Shown piece by piece: positions 51,684 to 60,287 of a stretch of 64,000 nt of DNA. The notes under the pieces were generated by a model, which did no database searches, was not told where the DNA came from, and saw nothing but the letters and a program-made list of their open reading frames with translations. Source of the DNA: Streptomyces sp. CB00316 (lineage in GTDB: Bacteria > Actinomycetota > Actinomycetes > Streptomycetales > Streptomycetaceae). Location of the stretch: assembly GCF_001905595.1 (NCBI RefSeq), contig NZ_LIXI01000005.1, positions 728,870 through 792,869 on the forward strand, read 5' to 3'. A program made the translations under genes and the position numbers. Numbering within the stretch: position 1 is the first letter of the stretch; every line of letters begins with the position of its first letter.

Positions 51684-52462
51684 CACATGTCCCTCTGCGT
51701 CCACGGTCGCGAATGCGTCACACCGGGAGTGACCCCGGCCGGCGCTGCCGGACCGCCCCTACCGGGGCGCTGAGAGGGTACGGCACCGAGCCCCGAGGCG
51801 CCTCCCTGGCCCTGACCTGCGTCGCTCCCGGAACCCTGGGCCGAGGACCGGTCCGGTCCTTCGGGGCCACCGCCCGGAGCCGGCGTACCGGCGGGGAGGG
51901 GCGAGTCCGGGTGGTCGGCACCGAGGAGTTCGGCGAGCCGCTTGAGGCCGCGGTGGGCGGCGGTCCGTACGGCGCCGGGGCGCTTGCCGAGGGTCTCGGC
52001 GGCGCTCTTCGCGTCGAGACCGACGACCACGCGCAGCACGACGGCCTCGGCCTGGTCCCGCGGGAGCTGGGCTATGAGGGACATCGTGCGGTCCGTGTCC
52101 AGCGCCTCCATGGCGTCGCCCGCGGTGTCGGACTCGGCGGGCCTGCCGGTCAGCTCCGTCTCGTCGCCGCCGATCGCGGGGCGGCGGCTGCGCATCCGCA
52201 GATGGTCGAGCGAGCGGTTACGGGCGATCCGGGCCGCCCAGCCCCGGAAGCGGTCGGCGTCCCCGCTGAACCGGTCGAGGTCGCGCGCTATCTGGAGCCA
52301 GGCCTCGGACGCCACGTCCTCGGCGTCCGGCTCCCCCACCAGCGTCCGTATGTAGCCCAACAGCCGTGGCTGCACAGCGCGGTACACAGCACGGAAGGCG
52401 TCCTCGTCCCCGTCCTGTGCCGCGAGCACCGCGGCGGTCAGCTCCGCGTCGTCCCCCAGCAC
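51683..52462 (-). CDS. ECF-type RNA polymerase sigma factor
   Basis: About 259 residues. Region 2: DAFRAVYRAVQPRLLGYIRTLVGEPDAEDVASEAWLQIARDLDRFSG, then FRGWAARIARNRSLDHLR. Region 4: LPRDQAEAVVLRVVVGLDAKSAAETLGKRPGAVRTAAHRGLKRLAELL. A Pro/Gly-rich C-terminal tail of about 70 residues is unusual. The GTG at 52462 begins just before the conserved ELTAAVLAAQDGDE segment; longer in-frame starts exist but give unstructured sequence. Overlaps the membrane protein gene by 3 bases. Confidence 0.88.
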   Translation of the reverse strand: MLGDDAELTAAVLAAQDGDEDAFRAVYRAVQPRLLGYIRTLVGEPDAEDVASEAWLQIARDLDRFSGDADRFRGWAARIARNRSLDHLRMRSRRPAIGGDETELTGRPAESDTAGDAMEALDTDRTMSLIAQLPRDQAEAVVLRVVVGLDAKSAAETLGKRPGAVRTAAHRGLKRLAELLGADHPDSPLPAGTPAPGGGPEGPDRSSAQGSGSDAGQGQGGASGLGAVPSQRPGRGGPAAPAGVTPGVTHSRPWTQRDM

Positions 52463-53787
52463 TCCCTCAACCCGCCCCGCTGTCCTCAATCGCAGCTGGT
52501 CACCACTGCTGCGCCACTCTGCGCGACTCAGCACGCTACGTGGTCGGCGGGGGTCGCGTCCATGACTTGTACAAGTCGCAACGATGCGCGGCCCTCGGGG
52601 CGGTGTGACAGAAAACGCAGTCGCGGCGCTGAGATGAGTACGGGGTCGTGCTGCGACCCCGTGGAAGACGGCCGGGGCCTCTCCTGTGGGGGGTGGCGGC
52701 CCCGGTCGTCGCTCCAACATATGGTCCCTTGACCAGGCGCTTTGTGGACCAGCCAACCCCTCTGTGACCAACGACGTAACCAACGCGTCAGCGCATTCTT
52801 CTGGGTGAGCGCGTTCTCGGACGCCAGATACCCCAGTGACCAGCACTTTCCAGCGCTCACCCGATCCAGCCGTGTTCCGTCGTTGCGTGAGCTGGAGGAG
52901 TCCGGTGCGGCGGTCGCCCTCCTCGGCGAGGTCACCGGCGGGCAGCTGCGCGAGGCGGTCGGCCCCTCGTCGACGACTTGGAGCGCCGGGCCACGATGGC
53001 CGCAGCGGTCAGGGCGCACGGTCGCCGCGGGAAGGCTCGTGGACGTGATCCTTTCCGCAGCGGCCCAGTAACAGCGCGGCCCGCAGTGGGCTACGTGGAG
53101 CACGGTGCCAGCTTCAATGAGCACACGGCGCTCGTGGAACGCAGCGTCGTGCTGGCCCATCTGGGCGGGCACGTCCCGGTCGCCAGGGTGGAGGCGGAGT
53201 TTGTTCTCGTTCTCCGGACTGCAGAGGGCCCGGAAGGTGGCGAGAACGGAGGCGTCCATGGCAAGTACCGTGTCCGCCCACTCCAGCATGTCCAGGCTGA
53301 TCTGCTGGGCGCGGTGGGCAGTGAGGTCGTAGCCCAGCCGCCGCGCGGCGTTGATCTTGGCGGAATGGGCCGGCAGGTCCTGCTACGGGCCGCAGGTCCC
53401 GGTCCCCTCGGAGTTCCCCTGCTGCTCGTGCCGGAGAGCGTGCGGGCCGGTCGTGGCGATGAGCCGGTGGGCTCGCCGCCCGGGCTCAGGGCATTTACCT
53501 CGGGAACGTGAACGAGCGGGCGGCCGACGAGTGGAATTGCGGCAACCTGTAGTGGCGATCCTGGATTCGGTATAAACTCGCCGCCGATCCCAGATTTCCC
53601 ATCGGCCGAGCACAGCGCCCATCCTGCCCGGCACGGAAATCACCGGCCAGCTCCCCGAAGCGCAGGTTCAGAGCCTCCGGTACGACAAAGACCCCTTTTT
53701 CACGGGGCAACGATGTACTTCCTCAGTGCGAGCACCCGGGTCGGGCCGCCCAATCCGTCGAACCGTCTATCCGATGAGGAGACCAGA
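52463..53787. other. Gene-poor junction before biosynthetic cluster
   Basis: 1.3 kb without an intact gene that I can support. Codon-position GC bias is lost and base composition is more even than in the flanks. The only recognisable content is a decayed phosphatase-like gene at 53090-53490 on the minus strand. No tRNA, integrase or clear attachment repeat is seen. It marks the border between core genome and the natural-product cluster. Confidence 0.6.
53090..53490 (-). pseudogene. Decayed low-molecular-weight protein tyrosine phosphatase-like gene
   Basis: Reading the minus strand, INAARRLGYDLTAHRAQQISLD then WADTVLAMD, ENKLRL, RDVPAQMG and VLIEAGTVLHVAH match the C-terminal half of LMW phosphatases (the DVPD loop would carry the general acid; here it reads DVPA). 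The same frame continues upstream (HALRHEQQGNSEGTGTCGP) but is broken by an amber codon at 53383-53385. No CxGNxCRSP active-site loop is found. Likely non-functional. Confidence 0.4.
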
Positions 53788-55014
53788 ATGCAGCAGAAGC
53801 CCTTGTGCCAGATATGCGGCGGGGAAGTCCGGGAGTTCTTCGATTTCGGCAGGCAGCCGCTTTCCGACCGCTTCGTCGCGCCGACCTCCACCGAGCCGGA
53901 GTTCTTCTACCGACTCGCCGTGGGGATGTGCGAGGCGTGCACGATGGTGCAGCTGATGGAGGAGGTTCCGCGGGATCAGATGTTCAACGCGGAGTACCCC
54001 TACCACTCCTCCGGTTCCCGTGTGATGCAGGAGCATTTCACCCAGGTCGCCCGCAGATTCCTCGAAACCGAACTCAACGGCCCCGATCCCTTCATCGTGG
54101 AACTGGGATGCAATGACGGAGTCATGCTGAAGACGATCGCCGGAGCCGGGGTCCGGCATCTGGGCGTCGAACCCTCAGGCAGTGTCGCGGACGTTGCTGC
54201 GGCCAGTGGCATCCAGGTCCGGAAGGACTTCTTCGAAGAATCCACGGCGACCGAAATCCTCACCGGCGACGGCCCGGCCGACGTCATCTACGCGGCCAAC
54301 ACCCTCTGCCACATTCCCTATATGGACTCGATTCTGCGCGGCGTCCACACCCTGTTGGCTCCGAATGGTGTCTTCGTCTTCGAAGACCCCTACTTCGCCG
54401 ACATCGTGGCACGCACCTCGTTCGACCAGATCTACGACGAGCACTTCTACTTCTTCACCCTGCGTTCGGTGCGCACGATGGCCGCCCGGCACGGTCTCGA
54501 ACTCGTCGACGCCGAGAGACTGCCGGTGCACGGGGGCGAGGTCCGCTACACCCTGGCCCGGGCCGGTGCGCGTCAGCCGTCCGCGGAAGTGGCGCGGATG
54601 CTCGCAGAGGAAGAAGCCCAGGGGCTGACCGAGTTCGCCACTCTGGAGCGGTTCGCCTCAGCCGTGGAGAGCCGCAGGGACGAACTGGTCTCCCTGCTGC
54701 GCCGGCTGCGGGACGAAGGGAAGCACGTGGTCGGCTACGGGGCGACGGCCAAGAGCGCCACCGTTCTGAACTACTGCGGAATCGGGGAGGAGCTGCTCTC
54801 GTACGTCAGCGACAGCACCCCGGCCAAACAGGGCCGCCTCACCCCGGGCTCGCACATCCCGGTCATGCCCCCTGAGCAGTTCCGCTCCCCGTACCCGGAC
54901 TACGCGGTGCTCTTCGCCTGGAACCACGCCGAGGAGATCATGGCGAACGAGGAGGAGTTCCGCGCGGCGGGCGGGCAGTGGATCGGATACGTTCCCCACG
55001 TCCACGTGGTGTGA
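53788..55014 (+). CDS. NDP-deoxysugar C-methyltransferase (TylC3/EryBIII type)
   Basis: SAM-dependent 3-C-methylation of an NDP-4-keto-2,6-dideoxyhexose, as in mycarose-type branched sugars. The protein has 408 residues: an N-terminal zinc-finger-like domain (CQICGG and CEAC, residues about 7-55), a SAM fold with VELGCNDGVMLKTIAGAGVRHLGVEPS, and the C-terminal domain HVVGYGATAKSATVLNYCGI ... VLFAWNHAEEI. The ATG at 53788 has GAGGA upstream. It is the first intact gene on the cluster side of the junction and points away from the other cluster genes. Confidence 0.9.
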   Translation: MQQKPLCQICGGEVREFFDFGRQPLSDRFVAPTSTEPEFFYRLAVGMCEACTMVQLMEEVPRDQMFNAEYPYHSSGSRVMQEHFTQVARRFLETELNGPDPFIVELGCNDGVMLKTIAGAGVRHLGVEPSGSVADVAAASGIQVRKDFFEESTATEILTGDGPADVIYAANTLCHIPYMDSILRGVHTLLAPNGVFVFEDPYFADIVARTSFDQIYDEHFYFFTLRSVRTMAARHGLELVDAERLPVHGGEVRYTLARAGARQPSAEVARMLAEEEAQGLTEFATLERFASAVESRRDELVSLLRRLRDEGKHVVGYGATAKSATVLNYCGIGEELLSYVSDSTPAKQGRLTPGSHIPVMPPEQFRSPYPDYAVLFAWNHAEEIMANEEEFRAAGGQWIGYVPHVHVV

Positions 55015-55094
55015 CTGCGGCGCCCCGGGGGCGGGCGCGGGCGCGGGGCCAGGACGAGGCTCCGCACCGCACCGCCCGCTCCCCGGTTGAGCGC

Positions 55095-55847
55095 TCACTC
55101 CCAGCGGAAGGCCACAGCGGCCACCGCCGAACCGGCCACGCCCGCCACCAGCAGGCTCGCCAGGTGAGCCAGCTCGGGTGTCGCCCCGGCCCATGCCGCC
55201 CCCAACGCGTTGAGACCCGCGCCGTAGGGCAGATACTCCCCCACGCTCCGCAGGGCGGCCGGCAGGCTGTCGGGGTCGCCCAGGCCTCCCCCGATGGCCA
55301 TCATGCCGAAGAACAGCACGAACCCCGCCGCGACCACCACGTTGGGCGACGGCGCCAGAGCGGCCACCAGCAGCCCGAGCCCGTACACGGCGAAAGCCAC
55401 CAGTACGAAGACCATCAGGGAGGACAGGACGTCCTCCGGCATTCCGGCGTCGAACGCCACTGCTCCGACCAGCAGGGCCACGGCGATACCCAGCACGGAG
55501 GTCAGCAGGTTGGTCACCGTCTGCGCGACGAGCAGGGCGATGGGCCTGACCGGGGTGACCGAGAGGCGCCGCAGCACTCCGAGCTGGCGGGACTGCGCCA
55601 TGTTCGTCGGCAGGAAGATCAGCGCGAGCATGCTGACGATCATGAGCAGGGTCATCGGCATCAGCGTGACGTCCAGGAACGTCCGCCCGCTGTGGTCCCG
55701 GGAGGGCCGGGTCGCGGAGTCCCCCATGGCGTTCATCGTCAGGATCAGCAGCGGCAGACCGAGCGGCAGCAGCAGTTGGGCACCGTCACGCAGGTCGAGG
55801 ACGGCTTGCATCCTGGTCAGTCGGAGGAATCCGTTGGCAGTGCTCAT
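55095..55847 (-). CDS. ABC-2 type transporter permease (DrrB-like)
   Basis: Protein of 250 residues with six hydrophobic segments and the family signature FLPTNMAQSRQLGVLRRLSVTPVRPIALLVAQ. Forms an exporter with the overlapping upstream ATPase; likely drug self-resistance. Confidence 0.9.
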   Translation of the reverse strand: MSTANGFLRLTRMQAVLDLRDGAQLLLPLGLPLLILTMNAMGDSATRPSRDHSGRTFLDVTLMPMTLLMIVSMLALIFLPTNMAQSRQLGVLRRLSVTPVRPIALLVAQTVTNLLTSVLGIAVALLVGAVAFDAGMPEDVLSSLMVFVLVAFAVYGLGLLVAALAPSPNVVVAAGFVLFFGMMAIGGGLGDPDSLPAALRSVGEYLPYGAGLNALGAAWAGATPELAHLASLLVAGVAGSAVAAVAFRWE

Positions 55848-56779
55848 GCGTCCGCTCCTTCGCTGTCCGCGTGGGCTCCGAGCGATCGGCCGGTAAGGCT
55901 GAGATAGGCGTCCTCAAGGGTCGTGGCCTCGGCCCGGATCCCCTCGGTGCTCACGCCCTGACGTCGCAGTTCGGCCTCCACCGCACCGGTCACGTCGCCG
56001 CTACCGGTGACCGTCACCGTCCGGCCTTCGACGATGACGCCGACCACCTCGTCCAATTCCGACAGGGCGGCCTGGTCAACGGCATCGGCGCTGCGAAAGC
56101 GCAGCCGCTGGTCGCCCGAGACACCGGAGATGAGAGCGGCCGGGGTGTCGAGGGCGGCGATCCGGCCCTGGTCGATGAGGGCGATCCGGTCGCACAGACG
56201 CTCGGCCTCCTCCATGAAGTGGGTGACCAGCACCACCGTGACACCACGGTCACGGACCTGCTCGATCACTTGCCAGGTGTCCCGGCGGCCCCGCGGATCA
56301 AGCCCGGTGGTCAGCTCGTCCAACACGGCGACCTTGGGACTGCCCACCAGGGCCAGGGCGATCGACAGGCGCTGTTGCTGGCCCCCGGAAAGCGCCTTGA
56401 CGGGCGTTCTGCGTTTGTCCTGCAGGCCGAAGTCGTGCAGCAGTCGTCCCTGGTCCGCCGGTCGGCGGTAGAAGGACGCGAAGAGGTCCAGTGCCTCACC
56501 CACACGCAGGCGCTCGGGCAGCCTGCTCTCCTGCAACTGAACGCCGAGCACCTGCCGCAGTTCCGCCCGATCGGTGCGGGGGTCGAGACCGAGGACACTG
56601 ATCCGGCCCGCATCGGGCGTGCGGATGCCTGCGACACACTCGACCGTGGTGGTCTTGCCCGCACCGTTCGGACCCAGAATGCCGAAGATCTCTCCCTCCT
56701 CCACCTCGAAGTCCACTCCCCTGACGGCCTGGGTCGCACCGTAGGACTTCTTCAGTCCGGCCACTTCGATGAGGGCCAT
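55844..56779 (-). CDS. ABC transporter ATPase (DrrA-like, drug resistance)
   Basis: Protein of 311 residues. Walker A GPNGAGKTT, Q-loop VQLQESRLPE, signature LSGGQQQRLSIALALVG, Walker B VAVLDELTTGLDP, H-loop VTHFMEE, and a DrrA-type C-terminal domain (residues about 225-311). The Walker B glutamate is followed by Leu-Thr rather than the usual Pro-Thr. The ATG at 56779 overlaps nothing upstream; the stop overlaps the permease start (ATGA). Exports the cluster product by inference. Confidence 0.93.
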   Translation of the reverse strand: MALIEVAGLKKSYGATQAVRGVDFEVEEGEIFGILGPNGAGKTTTVECVAGIRTPDAGRISVLGLDPRTDRAELRQVLGVQLQESRLPERLRVGEALDLFASFYRRPADQGRLLHDFGLQDKRRTPVKALSGGQQQRLSIALALVGSPKVAVLDELTTGLDPRGRRDTWQVIEQVRDRGVTVVLVTHFMEEAERLCDRIALIDQGRIAALDTPAALISGVSGDQRLRFRSADAVDQAALSELDEVVGVIVEGRTVTVTGSGDVTGAVEAELRRQGVSTEGIRAEATTLEDAYLSLTGRSLGAHADSEGADA

Positions 56780-56800
56780 CGCCTCGGTCTCCTTACTCGT

Positions 56801-56820
56801 TCTCGGTCTCGGTCTCGGTC
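56801..56820. repeat. Short tandem repeat (TCTCGG)3
   Basis: Three tandem copies of TCTCGG plus TC, 22 bases upstream of the DrrA-like gene; possible slippage site in the 95-base gap. Confidence 0.7.
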
Positions 56821-56874
56821 GTTTCGCGTACGCGTTCGCGGCCCGTCCGCCATCCACCGGGCCGTGACGAGGGG

Positions 56875-57591
56875 TCATCTGGTCGGAGGGCGGATGGGGA
56901 CGTCGCGCACCAGATGCCAGGTCAGCACCGTCCCCACGGCGACGATGCCCAGGAGGCCCAGGACCGCCCACCCCATGGCCAGCTGTTCGGCGAAGGCCGG
57001 CAGGGTTCCCAGGGCGGCGGTCCCGCGGCCCAGCAGGATGTCTCCGGGAAAGATCAACAGGGTGACGAACGGCACCACCAGCAGCCCCCTGGTGGAGAAC
57101 CGGTACACACACGCGGCGGCGAACGCCCCGCCCACCAGCCACACCAGGTGCACCAGCCAGCTCTCCAGGAGATACGAGGGCAGCGCACCGATCCCCCAGT
57201 CGTGCGGCCGGCCGGCAGCGGCGTAGACGGTGATCTCCAGGCCGAGGCTGACGGTGAACAGCACGGCGGTGAAACCCGTGATGGCGACCGCGAACACCAG
57301 CGCCTGCCGGCTGAACGCCCGCCGGGTCATGGAGTTGGCCACGTACAGCGGGAGGCTGCTCCACGTCAGGTGGGCGCCGATCACCAGGCAGTACGTCCGG
57401 GCCCAGGCGTCGTACGACGGCAGCACGCCATCGGTGCCCGGCCCGTGCTCGGTCAGCAGCGCGGACGCGCTGGTCATGGCGAGGACCACCACGCTCAGCA
57501 CGCACCACGCCACACAGCTGACGCGCACCCAGTAGCGCAGCAGCAGGCGCAGAGCCGTCCCACGCCATAGCGATGCGGGAGCGGTGTTCAT
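56875..57591 (-). CDS. ABC transporter membrane protein (YtrC/D-like)
   Basis: Protein of 238 residues with six hydrophobic segments (first at about 22-45, WVRVSCVAWCVLSVVVLAM). No sequence signature beyond the topology. It is assigned as the permease partner because it overlaps the ATPase gene upstream by 4 bases in an operon headed by a GntR regulator. Confidence 0.75.
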   Translation of the reverse strand: MNTAPASLWRGTALRLLLRYWVRVSCVAWCVLSVVVLAMTSASALLTEHGPGTDGVLPSYDAWARTYCLVIGAHLTWSSLPLYVANSMTRRAFSRQALVFAVAITGFTAVLFTVSLGLEITVYAAAGRPHDWGIGALPSYLLESWLVHLVWLVGGAFAAACVYRFSTRGLLVVPFVTLLIFPGDILLGRGTAALGTLPAFAEQLAMGWAVLGLLGIVAVGTVLTWHLVRDVPIRPPTR

Positions 57592-58475
57592 CGGCGGCCC
57601 TCCCCCAAGTCGCGGATGAGGTGGCTGAAGAGGTCCTGCAGACCGATGGGCCCCAGATCCAGGTTCATGGCCCAGGCCCGGGCGTGCCGGTCGGCGCCCA
57701 ACTCGCCGAAGACGACCACCGACTTGGTGTAGCCGAGCAGCCGCTCGTCGAGGACCTGGAGCCCCTGGACGAAGGAATCCACCAGGTCCGCGGGCCCGGT
57801 GACCTGACAGCCCTGCGCTCGGAGCGCCTCCGTCTCGCCGCGTGCCACCAGCTTTCCCCCGTCGATCATCACGACCTCCTCGAAGACGGAGCCCAGCTCC
57901 TCCACCAGGTGGGTCGAGACGATGACGGTGCGCGGATGCGCCATGTAGTTGGCGAGCAGCTCGTCGTAGAAGATGTGCCGGGCCGGGACGTCCATGACGG
58001 CGTGCGCCTCGTCGAACATGGTCACCGGTGCCTGGGAGGCCAGTCCCGCGATGACGCCGACCGCGGCGCGCTCGCCCTCCGAGAGGGCCCGTATGCGCTT
58101 GTCCACATCTAAGCGGAAGCGTTCGGTCAGGTGTCGCGCGTAGTCGGTGTCCCAGCCGGGCCGCAGCGCGGCGGCGAAGCGGAGCGCGTCCCGCACCCGG
58201 CCGAGCTCGTCGGGAAAGTGGAACCGGCCGCGCACCAGGCAGACGTTGCCGACTGCGGCCTCGTTCTCGAAGACGGGCACACCCCCGATCCGTACACTGC
58301 CCGAATCCGGACGGCGCAGCCCTGCCAGAACGGACATCAGGCTGCTCTTGCCCGAGCCGTTGCGGCCGATCAGGCCGTAGATCCGGCCCCCGCCCAGGTG
58401 CAGGGAGAGGTCGTCCAGGACCACGCGGCGGCCGACGGTGAGCCGCAGGTTCCGGACCGAGACCGCGGCACTCAT
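57588..58475 (-). CDS. ABC transporter ATPase with atypical signature (YtrB-like)
   Basis: Protein of 295 residues. Walker A GRNGSGKSS, a signature reading LSEGERAAVGVIAGLA in place of LSGGQ, Walker B VTMFDEAHAVMD (Glu present but followed by Ala-His), and H-loop VSTHLVEE. The modified signature is typical of the GntR-linked YtrB group. Overlaps the regulator and the membrane protein genes by 4 bases each. Probably envelope stress or self-resistance. Confidence 0.88.
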   Translation of the reverse strand: MSAAVSVRNLRLTVGRRVVLDDLSLHLGGGRIYGLIGRNGSGKSSLMSVLAGLRRPDSGSVRIGGVPVFENEAAVGNVCLVRGRFHFPDELGRVRDALRFAAALRPGWDTDYARHLTERFRLDVDKRIRALSEGERAAVGVIAGLASQAPVTMFDEAHAVMDVPARHIFYDELLANYMAHPRTVIVSTHLVEELGSVFEEVVMIDGGKLVARGETEALRAQGCQVTGPADLVDSFVQGLQVLDERLLGYTKSVVVFGELGADRHARAWAMNLDLGPIGLQDLFSHLIRDLGEGRR

Positions 58476-58867
58476 CGCTCGGCCCGGCCCGCGGTGCCGT
58501 ACACCTCGTCGGCGACCGCGGCCTGCCGCAGCCTGTCGATGACCTCGGTGAGCGGTACCCCGATGGTCCGCGCCTCGTCGACCATCGCGTCGACCACTTC
58601 GGTGAAGAAGCGCTCCCGTCGCTGCCCCAACAGGACCGACCGGGCGGCCGGTGCGACGAACATGCCGATCCCCCTCTTCTTGTAGAGCAGGCCCTCGTCC
58701 ACGAGCTGCTGGTACGCCTTGGCGACGGTCGCCGGGTTGATGCGGTGGAACGTGGCGTACTGCGTGGTGGACGTGACCGGCTGGTCGCCGTTCAACGCGC
58801 CGCTGACGATGTCGGCACGTACCCGGTCGGCGACCTGGAGGTAGATCGGTGATCTCTCGTCGAACAT
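58472..58867 (-). CDS. GntR-family regulator (YtrA type)
   Basis: Protein of 131 residues. Winged helix: PIYLQVADRVRADIVSGAL ... QYATFHRINPATVAKAYQQLVDEGLLYKKRGIGMFV; short C-terminal dimerisation helices, no effector domain. The ATG at 58867 has GGGAGG upstream. It represses the downstream ABC genes by family analogy, and its own promoter carries a clear inverted repeat. Confidence 0.93.
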   Translation of the reverse strand: MFDERSPIYLQVADRVRADIVSGALNGDQPVTSTTQYATFHRINPATVAKAYQQLVDEGLLYKKRGIGMFVAPAARSVLLGQRRERFFTEVVDAMVDEARTIGVPLTEVIDRLRQAAVADEVYGTAGRAER

Positions 58868-58887
58868 GCCACCCTCCCTACCCCTCT

Positions 58888-58911
58888 GGTTCACTACTCG
58901 ACTAATGAACC
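58888..58911. promoter_or_regulatory. GntR (YtrA-type) operator
   Basis: Inverted repeat GGTTCACTA-N6-TAATGAACC (8 of 9 arm positions match), 21 bases upstream of the regulator start and overlapping the predicted transcription start. The GGTTCA half-site is of the kind expected for the YtrA class (GT...AC-rich dyads). Confidence 0.75.
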
Positions 58912-58939
58912 TTAAGAGCCAGGGTGGTCGTTCTGTCAA
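58911..58939 (-). promoter_or_regulatory. Candidate promoter of GntR-ABC operon
   Basis: On the minus strand TTGACA (58934-58939), 17 bases, then CTTAAG (58911-58916). The -35 is perfect; the -10 is weak. The start would fall within the inverted repeat. Confidence 0.5.
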
Positions 58940-58970
58940 GTGGACCGCCCTCGGTCGGCCTCCTGCTCGC

Positions 58971-60230
58971 TCACGCGTTCCATCGACGCATGACCAGCAC
59001 CGCGTTGTGGCCGCCGAAGCCGAACGAATGGCTGACCGCCACCCGTACCTGGTGCTCCTGAGTTTTGTGGGGAACGAAGTTGATGCCGGGAAACTCGGGG
59101 TCGTCGCAGTTGATGGTCGGCGGCACCAGCCCCGCGCCCAGGACCTCGCTGATCACCGCGGCCTCCACGGCGCCGCCCGCCGCGAGCAGGTGGCCCGTCA
59201 TGCTCTTGGTGGAGCTGATCGGCACACGTGCGGCCCGGTCCCCGTAGACCCGCTGGACGGCTCGCATCTCACTCGTGTCGTTCAGCAGCGTCCCGGTGCC
59301 GTGGGCGTTGATGTAGTCGACCTCGGCGGTGGTCACCCGGGCCGCCTCCAGCGACTCCCGCATGGCCCGGTCCATCTGCGCCCCGTCGGGCGCGGGGGCC
59401 GTCAGGTGGTGGGCGTCGGTCGTGGTCGCGTACCCCGCGATCTCGGCCCTGATCCGCGCACCGCGCCTCACGGCGTGCTCCGCGCTCTCCAGAACGAGCA
59501 CGCCGGCCCCGGCACCCATGACGAACCCGTCACGGTCCCGGTCGAAGGGCCGGGATGCCCCAGCGGGGTCGCCCGTGCGGCGGGACAGCACCCGGGCGCG
59601 GGCCGCGGCGGCCAGCTCCAGCCTGTCGAAGGCGTCCATGCCCCCGGCGACGGCCACGTCCGCGCGGCCCTCGCGGATCCAGCGCGCGGCCTCGCCGATG
59701 CACACGGTGCCCGTCGCGCAGGCGGCGACCATCTCGGCGGAGGGACCGCGGGCGCCGACGGCGAGGCAGACCTCGGCAGCCGCACTGACGCCCATCGTCG
59801 GGAAGACATGAGGGCTGACTCCCCCGTAGCCCTCCGCCGACATCGCCGCCGCGTTGCGAGACGCGATGCGGGAGGAGCCGATGATCGACCCGACCGCGAC
59901 CCCGACACGCGGGGCGAGCACGTCGTCCACCTCCAAGCCGGCTTCCGCCAGTGCCATGCGGGCTGCCGCGATCACCGCCTGGATCGTCCAGTCGGTACGT
60001 CGCACGATGGGCCGCTCCACGTGGGCGAGAGGGTCGAAGCCGCGCACCTCCGCTCCGATGCGCACGGGCAGGTCGTCGACCTCGAACCCGGTGACCTTGC
60101 CCACTCCGCTCCGGCCCGCGAGCAGCCCCTCCCAGGTGCCTGCCCAGTTCGGCCCGAGCGGTGTGACCGCTCCGCGGCCGGTGACCACCACGCGCCGGTC
60201 CTGCGACGTGTCCGTCCGGACACCGTTCAT
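58971..60230 (-). CDS. Stand-alone beta-ketoacyl-ACP synthase II-like enzyme
   Basis: Protein of 419 residues of FabF type. Catalytic Cys171 in MVAACATG, His in INAHGTGT, Lys in STKSMTGH, His in SFGFGGHN (the Thr of the usual GGTN is His here). The full Cys-His-His set is present. ATG at 60230 with GAGGGGAC upstream. It has no chain-length-factor partner or malonyltransferase beside it, so it is not an ordinary type II minimal PKS as far as the window shows. It may act on the neighbouring ACP to make or transfer an acyl group. Confidence 0.9.
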   Translation of the reverse strand: MNGVRTDTSQDRRVVVTGRGAVTPLGPNWAGTWEGLLAGRSGVGKVTGFEVDDLPVRIGAEVRGFDPLAHVERPIVRRTDWTIQAVIAAARMALAEAGLEVDDVLAPRVGVAVGSIIGSSRIASRNAAAMSAEGYGGVSPHVFPTMGVSAAAEVCLAVGARGPSAEMVAACATGTVCIGEAARWIREGRADVAVAGGMDAFDRLELAAAARARVLSRRTGDPAGASRPFDRDRDGFVMGAGAGVLVLESAEHAVRRGARIRAEIAGYATTTDAHHLTAPAPDGAQMDRAMRESLEAARVTTAEVDYINAHGTGTLLNDTSEMRAVQRVYGDRAARVPISSTKSMTGHLLAAGGAVEAAVISEVLGAGLVPPTINCDDPEFPGINFVPHKTQEHQVRVAVSHSFGFGGHNAVLVMRRWNA

Positions 60231-60287
60231 GTCTTGTCCCCTCTCTGCCGGTCTCTGCCGGGTCACGTCTCTGCGGTTCCTGTCGGC

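Noticed and set aside
52528..53289. Possible intact 253-codon gene on the minus strand
   Set aside because: Only its first 65 codons resemble a protein family, and they lack that family's N-terminal active site; the rest has no codon bias, so it is described as a decayed gene.
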